A stretch of 64,000 bases of DNA, taken from assembly GCF_022419205.1 (NCBI RefSeq), contig NZ_JAJOZU010000001.1, forward strand, positions 248,001-312,000, read 5' to 3'. The position numbers and the translations under genes are program-made. Source of the stretch: Thermomonas alba (GTDB lineage Bacteria; Pseudomonadota; Gammaproteobacteria; Xanthomonadales; Xanthomonadaceae). Shown here piece by piece: positions 1 through 9,145 of this stretch (positions are counted from its first letter, which is position 1; every line of letters starts with the position of its first letter). The notes beneath the pieces are model-generated. The model worked only from the letters and a program-made list of their open reading frames with translations, made no database searches and was not told the DNA's origin.

Positions 1-315
1 GACGCGCGCGATGGTCGGCTTCGGCAGTTCGTCCAGGGTGCGCATCAGGCGGGCGAGGGCGAGCGAATCCTCGCGGTTTTGCTCCTCGCTGGCGGCGGCC
101 ATGGCGCGCATCCAGTTCAGATCGGCGCCGGCGGAGAACGCGGGGCCGTCGCCTTCGAGCACCACGACGCGCACGTCGGGGGCGGTTGCCAGCGTCTGCA
201 GGGCAGCGGTGAGTTCCGCGATCAGCGCGGCGTCGAAGGCGTTACGCAGATCAGGGCGCGTCAGGCGCAGGCGCGCGAGTGGACCCTGGCGGTCGAGGTG
301 CAGGGCAGCGGGCAT
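1..315 (-). CDS. enoyl-CoA hydratase/isomerase (crotonase) family, N-terminal part, cut by window edge
   Basis: The first 105 codons of a crotonase-fold enzyme; the rest lies left of the window. The start MPAALHLDRQGPLARLRLTR and the following NAFDAAL segment are the usual crotonase N-terminus. The oxyanion-hole stretch FSAGADLNWM is clear. That GADLNWM form is common in methylglutaconyl-CoA and carboxygeranoyl-CoA hydratases (LiuC/AtuE group). Genes for isovaleryl-CoA dehydrogenase and methylcrotonyl-CoA carboxylase lie elsewhere in this window, so a role in leucine breakdown is plausible but inferred. The catalytic glutamates lie in the missing part, so the substrate cannot be fixed. Confidence 0.8.
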   Translation of the reverse strand, partial: MPAALHLDRQGPLARLRLTRPDLRNAFDAALIAELTAALQTLATAPDVRVVVLEGDGPAFSAGADLNWMRAMAAASEEQNREDSLALARLMRTLDELPKPTIARV

Positions 316-410
316 GGGCGCAGCGGGTCTCCGGGAGTTTCGGGCCAAGCGCAATGATAAACGCCACATTGGCCGGGCTTGCGCAGGATCAAGGCGGCGC
401 TTCCTCTTGG

Positions 411-439
411 TGCTAGAATCGAGAACGATTCCTATTTGT
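411..439 (+). promoter_or_regulatory. extended -10 promoter with overlapping Fur-like box for feoAB
   Basis: TGCTAGAAT at 411-419 is an extended -10 element. Directly after it, 421-439 (starting GAGAACGATTCC, ending in CTATTTGTG) matches 10 of 19 positions of the classic Fur consensus. The site lies 12 bases before the feoA start, where a repressor would block transcription. Iron control of feo genes by Fur is well established; this particular site is a by-eye match of modest quality. No convincing -35 element was seen. Confidence 0.42.
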
Positions 440-450
440 GTGCCGCCTGC

Positions 451-702
451 ATGGTGCTGACCGAACTTCCGCCGCGCAAATCCGCCGTCGTTGCCGCGGT
501 CGATGAGCGCGCGCCCAACGACCCAGTGGCGCGCCGGCTACGTGAACTCGGGTTCGTCGCCGGCGAGCCGGTCACGGTGGTCGCGACCGGGCCTCTGGGC
601 GCCGACCCGCTGCTGGTGCAGGTGGGCTTCACCCGCTTCGCGCTGCGCAGGGTCGAGGCCGCACGCGTGCGTCTGCGCGGCCATGACGGAGCCGGCGCAT
701 GA
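451..702 (+). CDS. feoA: FeoA family ferrous iron transport accessory protein
   Basis: An 83-residue protein with the SH3-like FeoA fold: the central LRELGFVAGEPVTVVATGP segment is the FeoA core and FALRRVEAARVRL is the last strand. FeoA is a small cytosolic protein that interacts with the FeoB Fe(II) transporter. The reading frame is open further upstream (to 379), but ATG 451 is preferred because it lies just behind the promoter/Fur-like site and gives the normal family length. Its stop overlaps the feoB start (ATGA at 699-702), so the two are translationally coupled. Confidence 0.9.
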   Translation: MVLTELPPRKSAVVAAVDERAPNDPVARRLRELGFVAGEPVTVVATGPLGADPLLVQVGFTRFALRRVEAARVRLRGHDGAGA

Positions 703-2552
703 GTCATTCCGTCGCCGTTTCGCGTATCGCCCTGGTCGGTAATCCCAACTGCGGCAAGACTGCGCTGTTCAATCTGCTCACCGGCAGCCGCCAGAAGGTG
801 GCCAACTATGCCGGTGTCACCGTCGAGCGTAAGGAGGGCTGGCTGACGCTGCCGTCCGGGCAGCGCTGTTCGGTGCTGGACTTGCCGGGCGCCTACAGCC
901 TGCATGCGGCCAGCCTGGACGAGGCGGTGACGCGCGATTTGATCCGCGGCTTCTATCCCGGCGAGCCGGCTCCGGACGTCCTGGTATGCGTGGTGGATGC
1001 CACCAATCTGCGCTTGCACCTGCGTTTCGTGCTGGAGCTGCGTGCGCTCGGGCGCCCGATGCTGGTGGCGCTGAACATGATGGACGTGGCGCGCCGGCGC
1101 GGGATCGCGATCGACGCCGCGGCCTTGGCGCGCGAACTCGGGGTGCCGGTGGTGGAGACGGTGGCGGTGCGCCGCGACGGCGCGCAGGCGCTGGTGCAGG
1201 CTCTGCAGCACATGCCGGCAGCGCCGCCCGAGACCCGGCAGCTCGACGAGGCGGCACTGCACGCCGAGGTGCGCAGGCTGCTGGGGTTGGCGGTGCGCAT
1301 GCCGCGCCGCACCGCGGCGATCGACGATGCGCTCGACCGTTGGCTGCTGCATCCAGTGGTTGGGCTGCTGGTGCTGGCGCTGGTGATGTTCCTGATCTTC
1401 CAGGCGGTGTACGCCTGGTCCGCGCCGCTGATGGAGGCGATCGAGGCAGCCACCACCTGGGTCGGCGTCCAGCTCGGTCAGGCGTTGCCCGAAGGACCGC
1501 TGCGCAGCCTGCTGGTGGACGGTGTGATCGCCGGAGCCGGCAGCGTGCTGGTGTTCCTGCCGCAGATCCTGATTCTGTTTTTGTTCATCCTGGCGCTGGA
1601 GGAATCCGGCTATCTGCCGCGCGCGGCATTCCTGCTGGACCGGCCGATGGCGGCGGCGGGCCTGTCCGGACGCAGTTTCATCCCGCTGCTGTCCAGCTTC
1701 GCCTGCGCGGTGCCCGGCATCATGGCCACGCGTTCGATCCAGGACCCGCGCGACCGCCTGACCACGATCCTGGTCGCGCCGCTGATGACCTGCTCGGCGC
1801 GGCTGCCCATCTACACGCTGCTGATCGGCGCGTTCGTGCCGCGGCGCGACGTCTGGCTCGGGCTGAACCTGCAGGGGTTGGTGCTGTTCGGTCTGTATAT
1901 GGCCGGCATCCTCAGCGCGCTGCTGGTGTCTTTCGCGATGAAGACATGGCGTCATGATGGGAGCGAGCATCCGTTGCTGATGGAACTGCCGTCCTACCGC
2001 CTGCCGCATCCGCGCGATCTGGCGATCGGGCTGTGGGAGCGGGCACTGATCTTTCTCAAGCGGGTGGGCGGCATCATCCTGGCGCTGACCGTCCTGCTCT
2101 GGTTTCTGCTGAGTTTCCCGGCTCCGCCCCCGGGCGCCGCCGGCCCGGCGATCGACTACAGCCTGGCCGGTCGTATCGGGCATGCGCTTACGTATGTCTT
2201 TGCGCCAATCGGCTTCAACTGGCAGATTTGCGTCGCGCTGATTCCGGGGCTGGCCGCGCGCGAGGTAGTGGTGTCCTCGCTGGCGACCGTGTATGCGCTG
2301 TCCGCCGGTAGCGACGAAGCGGCGGCGCAGGCGCTGGCTCCGCTGCTGCAGAGCCAGTGGTCGCTGGCCACCGGGCTGTCGCTGCTGGTCTGGTACATCT
2401 ATGCGCCGCAGTGCCTGTCGACCCTGGTGACGATCCGCCGCGAGACCCATTCCTGGCGGCAGACCGTGTTCGCCGCTGGCTATCTGTTCGCGCTGGCCTA
2501 TCTGGCCTCGCTACTGACCTACCATCTCGTATCGGTCTTGGGGGCGGGATGA
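699..2552 (+). CDS. feoB: FeoB ferrous iron permease with GTPase domain
   Basis: A 617-residue inner-membrane Fe(II) transporter. The cytosolic G domain shows G1 GNPNCGKT (residues 14-21), G3 DLPG (61-64) and G4 NMMD. A linker follows, then the polytopic membrane part with the gate-type segments SGRSFIPLLSSFACAVPGIM and APLMTCSARLPIYTLL, whose cysteines are family-typical. It is shorter than E. coli FeoB (about 770 residues), a compact form seen in many proteobacteria. It overlaps feoA by four bases and the next gene by four bases (ATGA at 2549-2552), so the three form one tightly coupled operon. Confidence 0.97.
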   Translation: MSHSVAVSRIALVGNPNCGKTALFNLLTGSRQKVANYAGVTVERKEGWLTLPSGQRCSVLDLPGAYSLHAASLDEAVTRDLIRGFYPGEPAPDVLVCVVDATNLRLHLRFVLELRALGRPMLVALNMMDVARRRGIAIDAAALARELGVPVVETVAVRRDGAQALVQALQHMPAAPPETRQLDEAALHAEVRRLLGLAVRMPRRTAAIDDALDRWLLHPVVGLLVLALVMFLIFQAVYAWSAPLMEAIEAATTWVGVQLGQALPEGPLRSLLVDGVIAGAGSVLVFLPQILILFLFILALEESGYLPRAAFLLDRPMAAAGLSGRSFIPLLSSFACAVPGIMATRSIQDPRDRLTTILVAPLMTCSARLPIYTLLIGAFVPRRDVWLGLNLQGLVLFGLYMAGILSALLVSFAMKTWRHDGSEHPLLMELPSYRLPHPRDLAIGLWERALIFLKRVGGIILALTVLLWFLLSFPAPPPGAAGPAIDYSLAGRIGHALTYVFAPIGFNWQICVALIPGLAAREVVVSSLATVYALSAGSDEAAAQALAPLLQSQWSLATGLSLLVWYIYAPQCLSTLVTIRRETHSWRQTVFAAGYLFALAYLASLLTYHLVSVLGAG

Positions 2553-2785
2553 TCGCAGTGCCGCTGTGGCTGCAATACCTGCTGGTCGCGCTGGCGGTGC
2601 TGGCCAGCGCGGCGGTGGTCATGCGCAGGCAGTTTCCGAATGTCAGCCGTCGCCTGCGGCTGATGCTGGCGCTGCCGTTGGCGCGTCCTGGGCGGCCGGC
2701 GTGGATGCACGCGCTGGCACGCCGGATCGCACCGCCGGTGCAAGACCACGGCAAGCGCTGTAGCGGCTGCGATGGTTGCGACTGA
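2549..2785 (+). CDS. small membrane protein with C-terminal CxxCxxC, third gene of the feo operon
   Basis: A 78-residue protein: a single N-terminal membrane segment (about residues 7-25), a basic middle, and a C-terminus CSGCDGCD with cysteines at 71, 74 and 77. It occupies the position that feoC holds in enterobacteria but is not a recognisable winged-helix FeoC. Similar unnamed small proteins (DUF6587 type) follow feoB in Xanthomonas relatives, from memory. The cysteine cluster could bind iron or an Fe-S cluster at the cytosolic mouth of FeoB; that is inference. The ATGA overlap with feoB argues for a stoichiometric partner. Confidence 0.75.
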   Translation: MIAVPLWLQYLLVALAVLASAAVVMRRQFPNVSRRLRLMLALPLARPGRPAWMHALARRIAPPVQDHGKRCSGCDGCD

Positions 2786-2794
2786 AAGCGCGCT

Positions 2795-3439
2795 TCAGCG
2801 GCGCAGTGCCGCCTGCTGCGCGAGCTGGGTGATGCGCGTCCAATCACCCGCGCCAATGGCATCCTCCGGCAGCATCCACGAACCGCCGACGCAGGCCACG
2901 TTGGGCAGCGCGAGATAAGCCGGCGCCTTGCCGGCGTCGATTCCACCGGTGGGACAAAAGCGTGCCATCGGCAGCGGCCCGGCCAGGCCCTTGAGCGCGG
3001 CCACGCCGCCGCTGGCCTCGGCCGGGAAAAACTTGAAGCGTTGCCAGCCATGTTCCAACCCGCGCATCAGCTCACTGGCGGTGGCGATGCCGGGGATCAG
3101 TGGAATGCCGCAGTCTTTGCCGGCCGCATAGAGCGCGTCGGTGGCGCCAGGCGAGATCGCGAAGGCGGCGCCGGCATCTGCCACGCGCGCCAGGTCTTCG
3201 GCGGATAGCACCGTGCCCGCGCCCACGCAGGCCTCGGGCAGCGCGCGCCTGAGCAGGGCGATGGCGTCCAGCGCGCAGGGCGTGCGCAGGGTCACTTCCA
3301 GTACCGGCAGGCCGCCGGCGAGCAGGGCGCGCGCCAGCGGCAGGGCATCCTCCAGGCGGGCGATGGTGAGCACCGGGATCACCGGCGCGCGCGCGAACAC
3401 GGCATCGATGCGTTCGCGCAGCTGGATGGGATCGAACAT
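2795..3439 (-). CDS. eda: 2-dehydro-3-deoxy-6-phosphogluconate (KDPG) aldolase
   Basis: A 214-residue class I aldolase that splits KDPG to pyruvate and glyceraldehyde-3-phosphate, the last Entner-Doudoroff step. Catalytic landmarks are visible: Glu48 in LPVLEVTLRT, the GAGTVL loop (73-78), and the Schiff-base Lys136 in RFKFFPAE. The CPTGGI segment is the phosphate-binding loop. It is the last gene of the zwf-pgl-edd-glk-eda operon, starting two bases beyond the glk stop codon. Length matches the family. Confidence 0.97.
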   Translation of the reverse strand: MFDPIQLRERIDAVFARAPVIPVLTIARLEDALPLARALLAGGLPVLEVTLRTPCALDAIALLRRALPEACVGAGTVLSAEDLARVADAGAAFAISPGATDALYAAGKDCGIPLIPGIATASELMRGLEHGWQRFKFFPAEASGGVAALKGLAGPLPMARFCPTGGIDAGKAPAYLALPNVACVGGSWMLPEDAIGAGDWTRITQLAQQAALRR

Positions 3440-3441
3440 GG

Positions 3442-4452
3442 TTAGGACTCCGAGGCGCGCAGCGCGCAGGCGGCGCCGAGCAGGCCGGGATGGGGGTGGG
3501 TGATGACCTGGATCGGGACCGATTCCAGCAGGGTCGCCATGCGGCCTTTGGCCAGGAAACGCTCGCGGAAGGCGCTGCTGCGCAGGAACGGCAGGAAGCG
3601 CGGCACGATGCCACCAGCGATCATCACCCGGCGCGCGCCGTGGATCAGGGCGCAGTCGCCGGCCACGCTGCCCAGCACCGCGCAGAAGCGCGCCAGCGCG
3701 CGGCGTGCGGCCAGGTCATGCCCATCCAGCGCGGCGGCCACGATCTCGGCCGGATCGCGCAGGGCCGGGCGGCGCAGGCTGCTCTCGCCCGGCAGCAGGG
3801 TAGCCGCGGGCGGCACGGCCGCCCCGCGCAGCACCAGGTCGATTTCCGACAGGCCGCGGCCGCACAGCAGGCGCTCGGTGGACGTGCGCCCGTGCTGGGC
3901 GGTCAGCCATGCGGCGATCGCGCGCTCTTCGTCGCCGATCGGGGCGAAGCCGACGTGGCCACCTTCGGTTTCCACCACCTGCCAGCCGCGTTCGCCATCC
4001 CCGACCAGCAGCGCCACGCCCAGCCCGGTGCCGGGGCCGAGCACGCTGATCGGCCCACGTAGCGGCGCGCGCGCATCGCCATGCAGGGTCACCAGATGCT
4101 CGTCCGCCAGCGCCGGCACGGCCCAGGCGACCGCGCCGAAGTCGTTGAGCATGCGCAGTTCGGAGAGCCCCAGCGCGGCTTGCAGCTCGTTGCGTGAGAA
4201 CGACCAGGCGCGGTTGGTCAGCCGGATCTCGTCGCTGCCCACCGGGCAGGCCACCGCCAGCGCAGCGCGGCGCGGGGCCGCCTGCACGTCGGCCAGATAG
4301 TGTTCGATCGCATGCTGCAGGCTGGCGAACTCGGCGTTCGGCAGCGACTTCGAGGCGCGCAGCTCGGTCCGCGGCGCCGTCAGATCCACCAGCGCGAAGC
4401 GGGCATTGGTCCCGCCGATATCGCCTACCAGGGCCAGCGAATCCGTGCTCAT
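3442..4452 (-). CDS. glk: glucokinase
   Basis: A 336-residue ATP-dependent glucokinase of the bacterial Glk family. It shows the phosphate-1 loop [14 protein letters not shown] near the N-terminus, the catalytic region [11 protein letters not shown], the [11 protein letters not shown] adenosine-site loop and the sugar-site segment [12 protein letters not shown]. The reading frame continues open far upstream through edd, but ATG 4452 is the right start: it overlaps the edd stop (ATGA, 4449-4452) and gives the family's length. Sitting inside the Entner-Doudoroff operon, it supplies glucose-6-phosphate for zwf. Free glucose probably comes from the alpha-glucosidases encoded at 22.7-26.4 kb. Confidence 0.95.
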   Translation of the reverse strand: MSTDSLALVGDIGGTNARFALVDLTAPRTELRASKSLPNAEFASLQHAIEHYLADVQAAPRRAALAVACPVGSDEIRLTNRAWSFSRNELQAALGLSELRMLNDFGAVAWAVPALADEHLVTLHGDARAPLRGPISVLGPGTGLGVALLVGDGERGWQVVETEGGHVGFAPIGDEERAIAAWLTAQHGRTSTERLLCGRGLSEIDLVLRGAAVPPAATLLPGESSLRRPALRDPAEIVAAALDGHDLAARRALARFCAVLGSVAGDCALIHGARRVMIAGGIVPRFLPFLRSSAFRERFLAKGRMATLLESVPIQVITHPHPGLLGAACALRASES

Positions 4453-6278
4453 GCATCGGCCCCGAACAGGCTGCAGGCGCCTTCTTCGGCGGAGCCGACG
4501 GTGTGGCGCATCAGCCCGAACAGCTCGCGCCCGGTGCCTGCCTGATTGGCGTCCAGTGCCAGCGCGGCCGGCGAGCGGGCCTCCCATTCGGCGGCATCGA
4601 CTAGGGCTTCCACGGTTCCGGCCTCGGCGTCGATGCGCACCAGATCGCCTTCGCGTAGCTTCGCCAGCGGCCCGCCGCAGGCAGCTTCCGGGGTGAGATG
4701 GATCGCTGCCAGCACCTTGCCCGAGGCGCCGGACATGCGGCCGTCGGTGAGCAGGGCGACGCGTTGGCCGCGGTCCTGCAGGGCGGCCAGGGTCGGGGTG
4801 AGTTTGTGCAGCTCCGGCATGCCGTTGGCGCGCGGCCCCTGGCCGCGCACCACCGCGACGAAATCCCCTTCCAGCGCACCGGCCTGGAACGCCGCGAGCA
4901 GGGCGTCCTGCGAGTCGAAGATCCGTGCCGATGCCGTGATCCGGCGGAACTCTGGCGCGACCGCGGAAATCTTGACCACGGCGCGGCCGAGATTGCCTTG
5001 CAGCCGGCGCAGGCCGCCTTCGGCATCGAACGGCGCGCTGACCGGGCGCACGATGTCGAGGTCGCCCGATTGCGCGGAAGGGGCCCGCCAGCGCAGGGCC
5101 AGATCGTCCAGATACGGCTGCATCGCCTGCTGGCGCAGGCTGCCGCCATGCATGCAGGCGATGTCCTCGTGCAGCAGCCCGGCGTCCAGCAGTTGCGCGA
5201 TCACGAAGCCGATGCCGCCGGCGGCTTCGAACTGATTCACATCGGCCGCGCCGTTGGGGTAGATCCGCGCCAGTAGCGGGGTGGCGCGTGAAATCGCGTC
5301 GAAATCGTCCCAGTCGATCAGCAGCCCGGCCGCGCGCGCGATCGCGACCAGATGCAGCGTGTGGTTGGTGGAGCCGCCGGTGGCGGCCAGCCCGACCATC
5401 GCATTGACGATGGCTTTTTCGTCGATGGTGCGCGCCAGCGGTCGATAGTCGTCGCCGAGCGCGGTGATGCGCAGCGCCTGCTCGGCCGCGGCCACGGTCA
5501 GCGCATCGCGCAGCGGGGTATTGGGCGGCACGAAGGCGCTGCCGGGCAGGTGCAGGCCCATCACCTCCATCAGCATCTGGTTGGAGTTGGCGGTGCCATA
5601 GAAGGTGCAGGTGCCGGGCGCGTGGTAGGAAGCCGCCTCGGCGTCCAGCAGCTCGTCGCGGCTGGCCTGGCCGAGCGCGTAGCGCTGGCGCACTTCCGCC
5701 TTCTGCTTGTTGGGAATGCCCGAGGGCATTGGCCCGGCCGGCACGAAGATCACCGGCAGGTGGCCAAAGCGGAGCGCGCCGATCAGCATGCCCGGCACGA
5801 TCTTGTCGCATACGCCAAGACACAGCACGGCGTCGAAACAGTCGTGCGAGAGCGCCACCGCGGTGGCCATCGCGATCACGTCGCGCGAGAACAGCGAAAG
5901 CTCCATCCCGGCGCGGCCCTGGGTGATGCCGTCGCACATCGCCGGCACGCCGCCGGCCACTTGCGCGCTGCCGCCGGCGTTGCGCGCGGCCATCCGGATC
6001 AGCGCCGGGTAGTGTTCCAGCGGCTGGTGCGCGCTGAGCATGTCGTTATAGGCGGTGACGATGCCGATGTGGGGGCCGCGTCCAGCGCGCAGGGCCGGTT
6101 TGTCAGGGCCGGCAGCGGCGAAGGCGTGCGCGAGGTTGCCGCAGGAGAGCCGGTGACGGAACGGACCCTGGGCGCGTGCTGCCTCCATCTGCGCCAGATA
6201 CCCGGCACGGGTCGCGCGGCTGCGTTCGGCGATCCGGGCGGTGATGCGCGCGATGACGGGATGCAGGGGGACGGCCAT
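4449..6278 (-). CDS. edd: phosphogluconate dehydratase
   Basis: A 609-residue IlvD/Edd-family Fe-S dehydratase converting 6-phosphogluconate to KDPG. The three cluster-ligand regions are visible: [18 protein letters not shown] and [12 protein letters not shown]. The N-terminus [20 protein letters not shown] is typical of Edd rather than IlvD. One base separates its start from the pgl stop codon upstream, and its own stop overlaps glk by four bases. Length is normal for the family. Confidence 0.97.
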   Translation of the reverse strand: MAVPLHPVIARITARIAERSRATRAGYLAQMEAARAQGPFRHRLSCGNLAHAFAAAGPDKPALRAGRGPHIGIVTAYNDMLSAHQPLEHYPALIRMAARNAGGSAQVAGGVPAMCDGITQGRAGMELSLFSRDVIAMATAVALSHDCFDAVLCLGVCDKIVPGMLIGALRFGHLPVIFVPAGPMPSGIPNKQKAEVRQRYALGQASRDELLDAEAASYHAPGTCTFYGTANSNQMLMEVMGLHLPGSAFVPPNTPLRDALTVAAAEQALRITALGDDYRPLARTIDEKAIVNAMVGLAATGGSTNHTLHLVAIARAAGLLIDWDDFDAISRATPLLARIYPNGAADVNQFEAAGGIGFVIAQLLDAGLLHEDIACMHGGSLRQQAMQPYLDDLALRWRAPSAQSGDLDIVRPVSAPFDAEGGLRRLQGNLGRAVVKISAVAPEFRRITASARIFDSQDALLAAFQAGALEGDFVAVVRGQGPRANGMPELHKLTPTLAALQDRGQRVALLTDGRMSGASGKVLAAIHLTPEAACGGPLAKLREGDLVRIDAEAGTVEALVDAAEWEARSPAALALDANQAGTGRELFGLMRHTVGSAEEGACSLFGADA

Positions 6279-6279
6279 C

Positions 6280-6975
6280 TTAAGGACTCCAGTGAACGTC
6301 GATGGGGAGGCCGGCTCGCAGCAGGGCGGCGATCGGAAGCGATGAGTCGCGGGCGTGCCAGGCGCGTTCCAGCATCGCGCGTTTGTCCTGCCCGGTGATC
6401 GCCAGCAATACGCTGTGTGCGCGCAGCAGGCGTGGCAGGGTCAGACTGATGCGCGCGAACGGGGCCTGCGGCGGCAGCGGATCGGGCAGGGTGGCGATGA
6501 CCTCCTGGCCACTGTCCAGGGCCAGACCGGCGGCCAGGTTGGCATCGCCCGGGAACAGCGAGGCGATGTGACCGTCCGCGCCCATGCCGAGCAGTACCGC
6601 ATCGAACGGCGCAGGATGGGCGGATAGCAGGGCGCGTGCCTGCATCAACGATGCCTGGATGTCGCCATCGGCGCAGGTCAGCGCGTGCACCTGCGCATCG
6701 CGCGTGGCTGTGAATGCCGCGCGCAGCTCCCTCACATTGCTGGCGGGGTGGTCATGCGCGACACAGCGATCGTCGGTAGGAACCACGTCGAGGCGGCCGG
6801 GCCGCTTCGACGCGGCGAGGCGTGCGTAGATCGGAAGCGGGGTGCGCCCGCCGGCCAGCGCCAGCCAGGCATGGCCGCGCTCGGCCACGCCGGCATCGCA
6901 GCGCTTGGCCAGCACCGCGGCGACAGCCCTGGTCAGGGCATCGGGGTCGGCATGTGCGTGGAAGCGGACCCCCAT
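6280..6975 (-). CDS. pgl: 6-phosphogluconolactonase
   Basis: A 231-residue NagB/RpiA-fold lactonase hydrolysing 6-phosphogluconolactone between zwf and edd. Family marks are the [16 protein letters not shown] segment and [16 protein letters not shown], the substrate-phosphate loop with its active-site histidine. It lies 6 bases after zwf and 1 base before edd, so it must be cotranscribed. It is of the DevB/Pgl type, not the beta-propeller YbhE type. Confidence 0.95.
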   Translation of the reverse strand: MGVRFHAHADPDALTRAVAAVLAKRCDAGVAERGHAWLALAGGRTPLPIYARLAASKRPGRLDVVPTDDRCVAHDHPASNVRELRAAFTATRDAQVHALTCADGDIQASLMQARALLSAHPAPFDAVLLGMGADGHIASLFPGDANLAAGLALDSGQEVIATLPDPLPPQAPFARISLTLPRLLRAHSVLLAITGQDKRAMLERAWHARDSSLPIAALLRAGLPIDVHWSP

Positions 6976-6981
6976 CGCGGT

Positions 6982-8451
6982 TTACTCCCGCCAGGCATGG
7001 CCGAGGCGATCCAGAAGCGAGGCTGCGGCCGCCGGGCCCCAGGTGCCGGCAGGATAAGGGCGCGGCAGCATGCTGGCAGCGCGCCAGCCGGAGGCGATCG
7101 CGTCCACCCACTGCCAGGCGGCTTCGGTCTCGTCGCGGCGCACGAACAGGGTGCCGTTGCCTTCGATTGCATCCAAATACAGCCGCTCGTAAGCGATGCG
7201 CCGGCGCGCGCTGGAAAACTCCTGGTGGAAATCGAGGTCCAGTGCCACCTGCGACAGGCGCAGGCCGTGCCGGTCCAGCCCTGGAGTCTTGCTCATCAGG
7301 TCGAGTTCGATGCGCTCCTCGGGCTGCAGCTTGATCAGCAGCCCGTTCGGGCGCATGTCGGCGGCCGCCGCGCCGCCGAAGATCGAGTACGGGACCTTGC
7401 GGAACTGCAGATAGATCTCGGTGCTGCGCGCCGGCAGGCGCTTGCCGGTACGCAGATAGAACGGCACCCCGGACCAGCGCCAGTTGTCCACGTGCGCGCG
7501 CAGGGCCACGAAGGTTTCGGTAGGGCTGGGGTGCCCCAGTTCCTCGGCGTAGCCGGGAACCAGGCGGCCTTCGACCGCGCCGGCGGTGTATTGACCGGTG
7601 ACCGATTCGCTGGCGACGTTGCCGGCGTCGATCGCACGCAGCGAGCGCAGCACCTTGATCTTCTCGTTGCGCACCGCGCTCGGGTCGAACCGCGCCGGCG
7701 GCTCCATCGCGACCAGGCACAGCAGCTGCAGCAGGTGGTTCTGCAGCATGTCGCGCAATGCGCCGGCCTCGTCGTAATAGTCGCCGCGGCCCTCCACGCC
7801 GACGGTCTCGGCGACCGAGATCTGCACCTGCTCGATGTGGCGGGCGTTCCACAGTGGTTCGAACAGCGCATTGCCGAAGCGCAGCGCGATCAGGTTTTGC
7901 ACGCCTTCCTTGCCGAGGTAGTGATCGACCCGATACACGCGCTCCTCGTCGAAGGCGTGCGCCACTGCCTCATTGATGGCGATGGCGCTGGCCAGATCGT
8001 TGCCGATTGGCTTTTCCAGCATCACCCGGGTGCCGGATCCGGCGGCGCCATGCGCGGCCAGCGCCTGGCAGATGGGGCCATAGAACTTCGGCGCGGTGCT
8101 CAGGTGGTAGAGCACATCGCCTGTGCGCAGGGCCTGCACGCGCGCGGCCAGTGCCGCCATCGAGGCATCGTCATCGGCGCCGGCGGGCAGGTAGTCCAGG
8201 CGCTCCAGCAGGCCGCGCAGGGCATCCTCGCTGCGCTCGTGCGCGGGGATGCGCTGCGCGATGCTGTCAGCCACCAACTGCACGAAGCCCTCGCGATCCA
8301 GCTCACTACGCGCGCTGCCGAGAATGCGCATGCCCTCCGGCAGCAGACGTTCGGCCTGCAGGCTGTACAGCGAGGGCAACAGCATGCGCCGGGCCAAATC
8401 ACCGGTGGCGCCGAAGATGGTCAGCAGTGAAGCGGATGCAGGGCGGGTCAC
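6982..8451 (-). CDS. zwf: glucose-6-phosphate dehydrogenase
   Basis: A 489-residue NAD(P)-dependent enzyme and first gene of the Entner-Doudoroff operon. The dinucleotide loop FGATGDLARR (residues 13-22), the EKPIG motif (146-150) and the active-site RVDHYLGKE (174-182) are all present. It makes 6-phosphogluconolactone for pgl. The 177-base gap to fabA must hold divergent promoters; no clear HexR-type palindrome was recognised there. Confidence 0.97.
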   Translation of the reverse strand: MTRPASASLLTIFGATGDLARRMLLPSLYSLQAERLLPEGMRILGSARSELDREGFVQLVADSIAQRIPAHERSEDALRGLLERLDYLPAGADDDASMAALAARVQALRTGDVLYHLSTAPKFYGPICQALAAHGAAGSGTRVMLEKPIGNDLASAIAINEAVAHAFDEERVYRVDHYLGKEGVQNLIALRFGNALFEPLWNARHIEQVQISVAETVGVEGRGDYYDEAGALRDMLQNHLLQLLCLVAMEPPARFDPSAVRNEKIKVLRSLRAIDAGNVASESVTGQYTAGAVEGRLVPGYAEELGHPSPTETFVALRAHVDNWRWSGVPFYLRTGKRLPARSTEIYLQFRKVPYSIFGGAAAADMRPNGLLIKLQPEERIELDLMSKTPGLDRHGLRLSQVALDLDFHQEFSSARRRIAYERLYLDAIEGNGTLFVRRDETEAAWQWVDAIASGWRAASMLPRPYPAGTWGPAAAASLLDRLGHAWRE

Positions 8452-8628
8452 GTAGCGTGGTCTGGAAGAGCGTAAGGTGTTTCGAGCTTAATACGCTTTG
8501 CCGTACGCGATGGCCTGCACACGATTTCATTCATGTCTGGCCGCATCTCTGGCCGCATCGCGCATACGTCTGGGTATGTCCAGGGGCTGCGATTTAGAAT
8601 CCGCTTCCAGATTCCTCAAGGCCATGGC
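8452..8628. promoter_or_regulatory. divergent intergenic region between zwf and fabA
   Basis: This 177-base gap separates the minus-strand Entner-Doudoroff operon from fabA and must contain both promoters. TTAATACGCTTTGC at about 8489-8502 and GCATACGT at 8562-8569 resemble halves of the LacI-type operator seen at 22582 and 26531, but neither is a full palindrome. GATTTAGAAT at 8591-8600 could be the fabA -10 region. No element here is strong enough for a separate call. Confidence 0.3.
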
Positions 8629-9144
8629 ATGCCCCGCGCTTCTTCCTTTACCCGTGAACAGCTGCTGGCCAGCGCCCGTGGCGAGTTGTTTCCCAACAGC
8701 GTCGCGCGCCTTCCGGCGCCTCCGATGCTGATGTTCGACCGCATCGTCGAGATCAACGACCACGGCGGCACGCATGGCAAGGGCTTCGTCCGCGCCGAGC
8801 TGGACATCCGCCCGGATCTCTGGTTCTTCCAGTGCCATTTCCTCGGTGACCCGGTGATGCCGGGCTGCCTCGGGTTGGATGCGATGTGGCAGCTGGTCGG
8901 CTTCTATCTGACTTGGCTCGGCGCGCCTGGGCGCGGGCGTGCGCTCGGTTGCGGCGAAGTGAAGTTCAGCGGCCAGGTACTGCCCACCGCCAAGGTGGTG
9001 AGCTACGAGATCGACGTCGCCCGCGTCATCAACCGCAAGCTGGTGGTGGCGCAGGCCGATGCCCGCACCCTGGTGGATGGTCGCGAGATCTACACCGCCA
9101 AGGACCTGCGGGTTGGCCTGTTTACTTCTACGGAAAGTCTCTGA
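8629..9144 (+). CDS. fabA: 3-hydroxydecanoyl-ACP dehydratase/isomerase
   Basis: A 171-residue FabA, one residue shorter than the E. coli enzyme. It dehydrates 3-hydroxydecanoyl-ACP and isomerises trans-2- to cis-3-decenoyl-ACP, the branch point to unsaturated fatty acids. Catalytic His70 ([14 protein letters not shown]) and Asp84 (LGLDAMWQL) fall at the family numbers. The frame is open back to 8533, but ATG 8629 gives the standard N-terminus and length. fabB follows after a single base. Confidence 0.96.
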   Translation: MPRASSFTREQLLASARGELFPNSVARLPAPPMLMFDRIVEINDHGGTHGKGFVRAELDIRPDLWFFQCHFLGDPVMPGCLGLDAMWQLVGFYLTWLGAPGRGRALGCGEVKFSGQVLPTAKVVSYEIDVARVINRKLVVAQADARTLVDGREIYTAKDLRVGLFTSTESL

Positions 9145-9145
9145 C

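Noticed and set aside
3442-5937. An 831-residue open frame that looks like an Edd-glucokinase fusion
   Set aside because: Only the 3' part (from ATG 4452) encodes glucokinase; the upstream part is a shadow of edd in another frame, and edd has its own intact frame and stop at 4449.
8489-8569. Half-sites resembling the LacI operator between zwf and fabA
   Set aside because: Only one side of each palindrome matches; short matches of this size are expected by chance.
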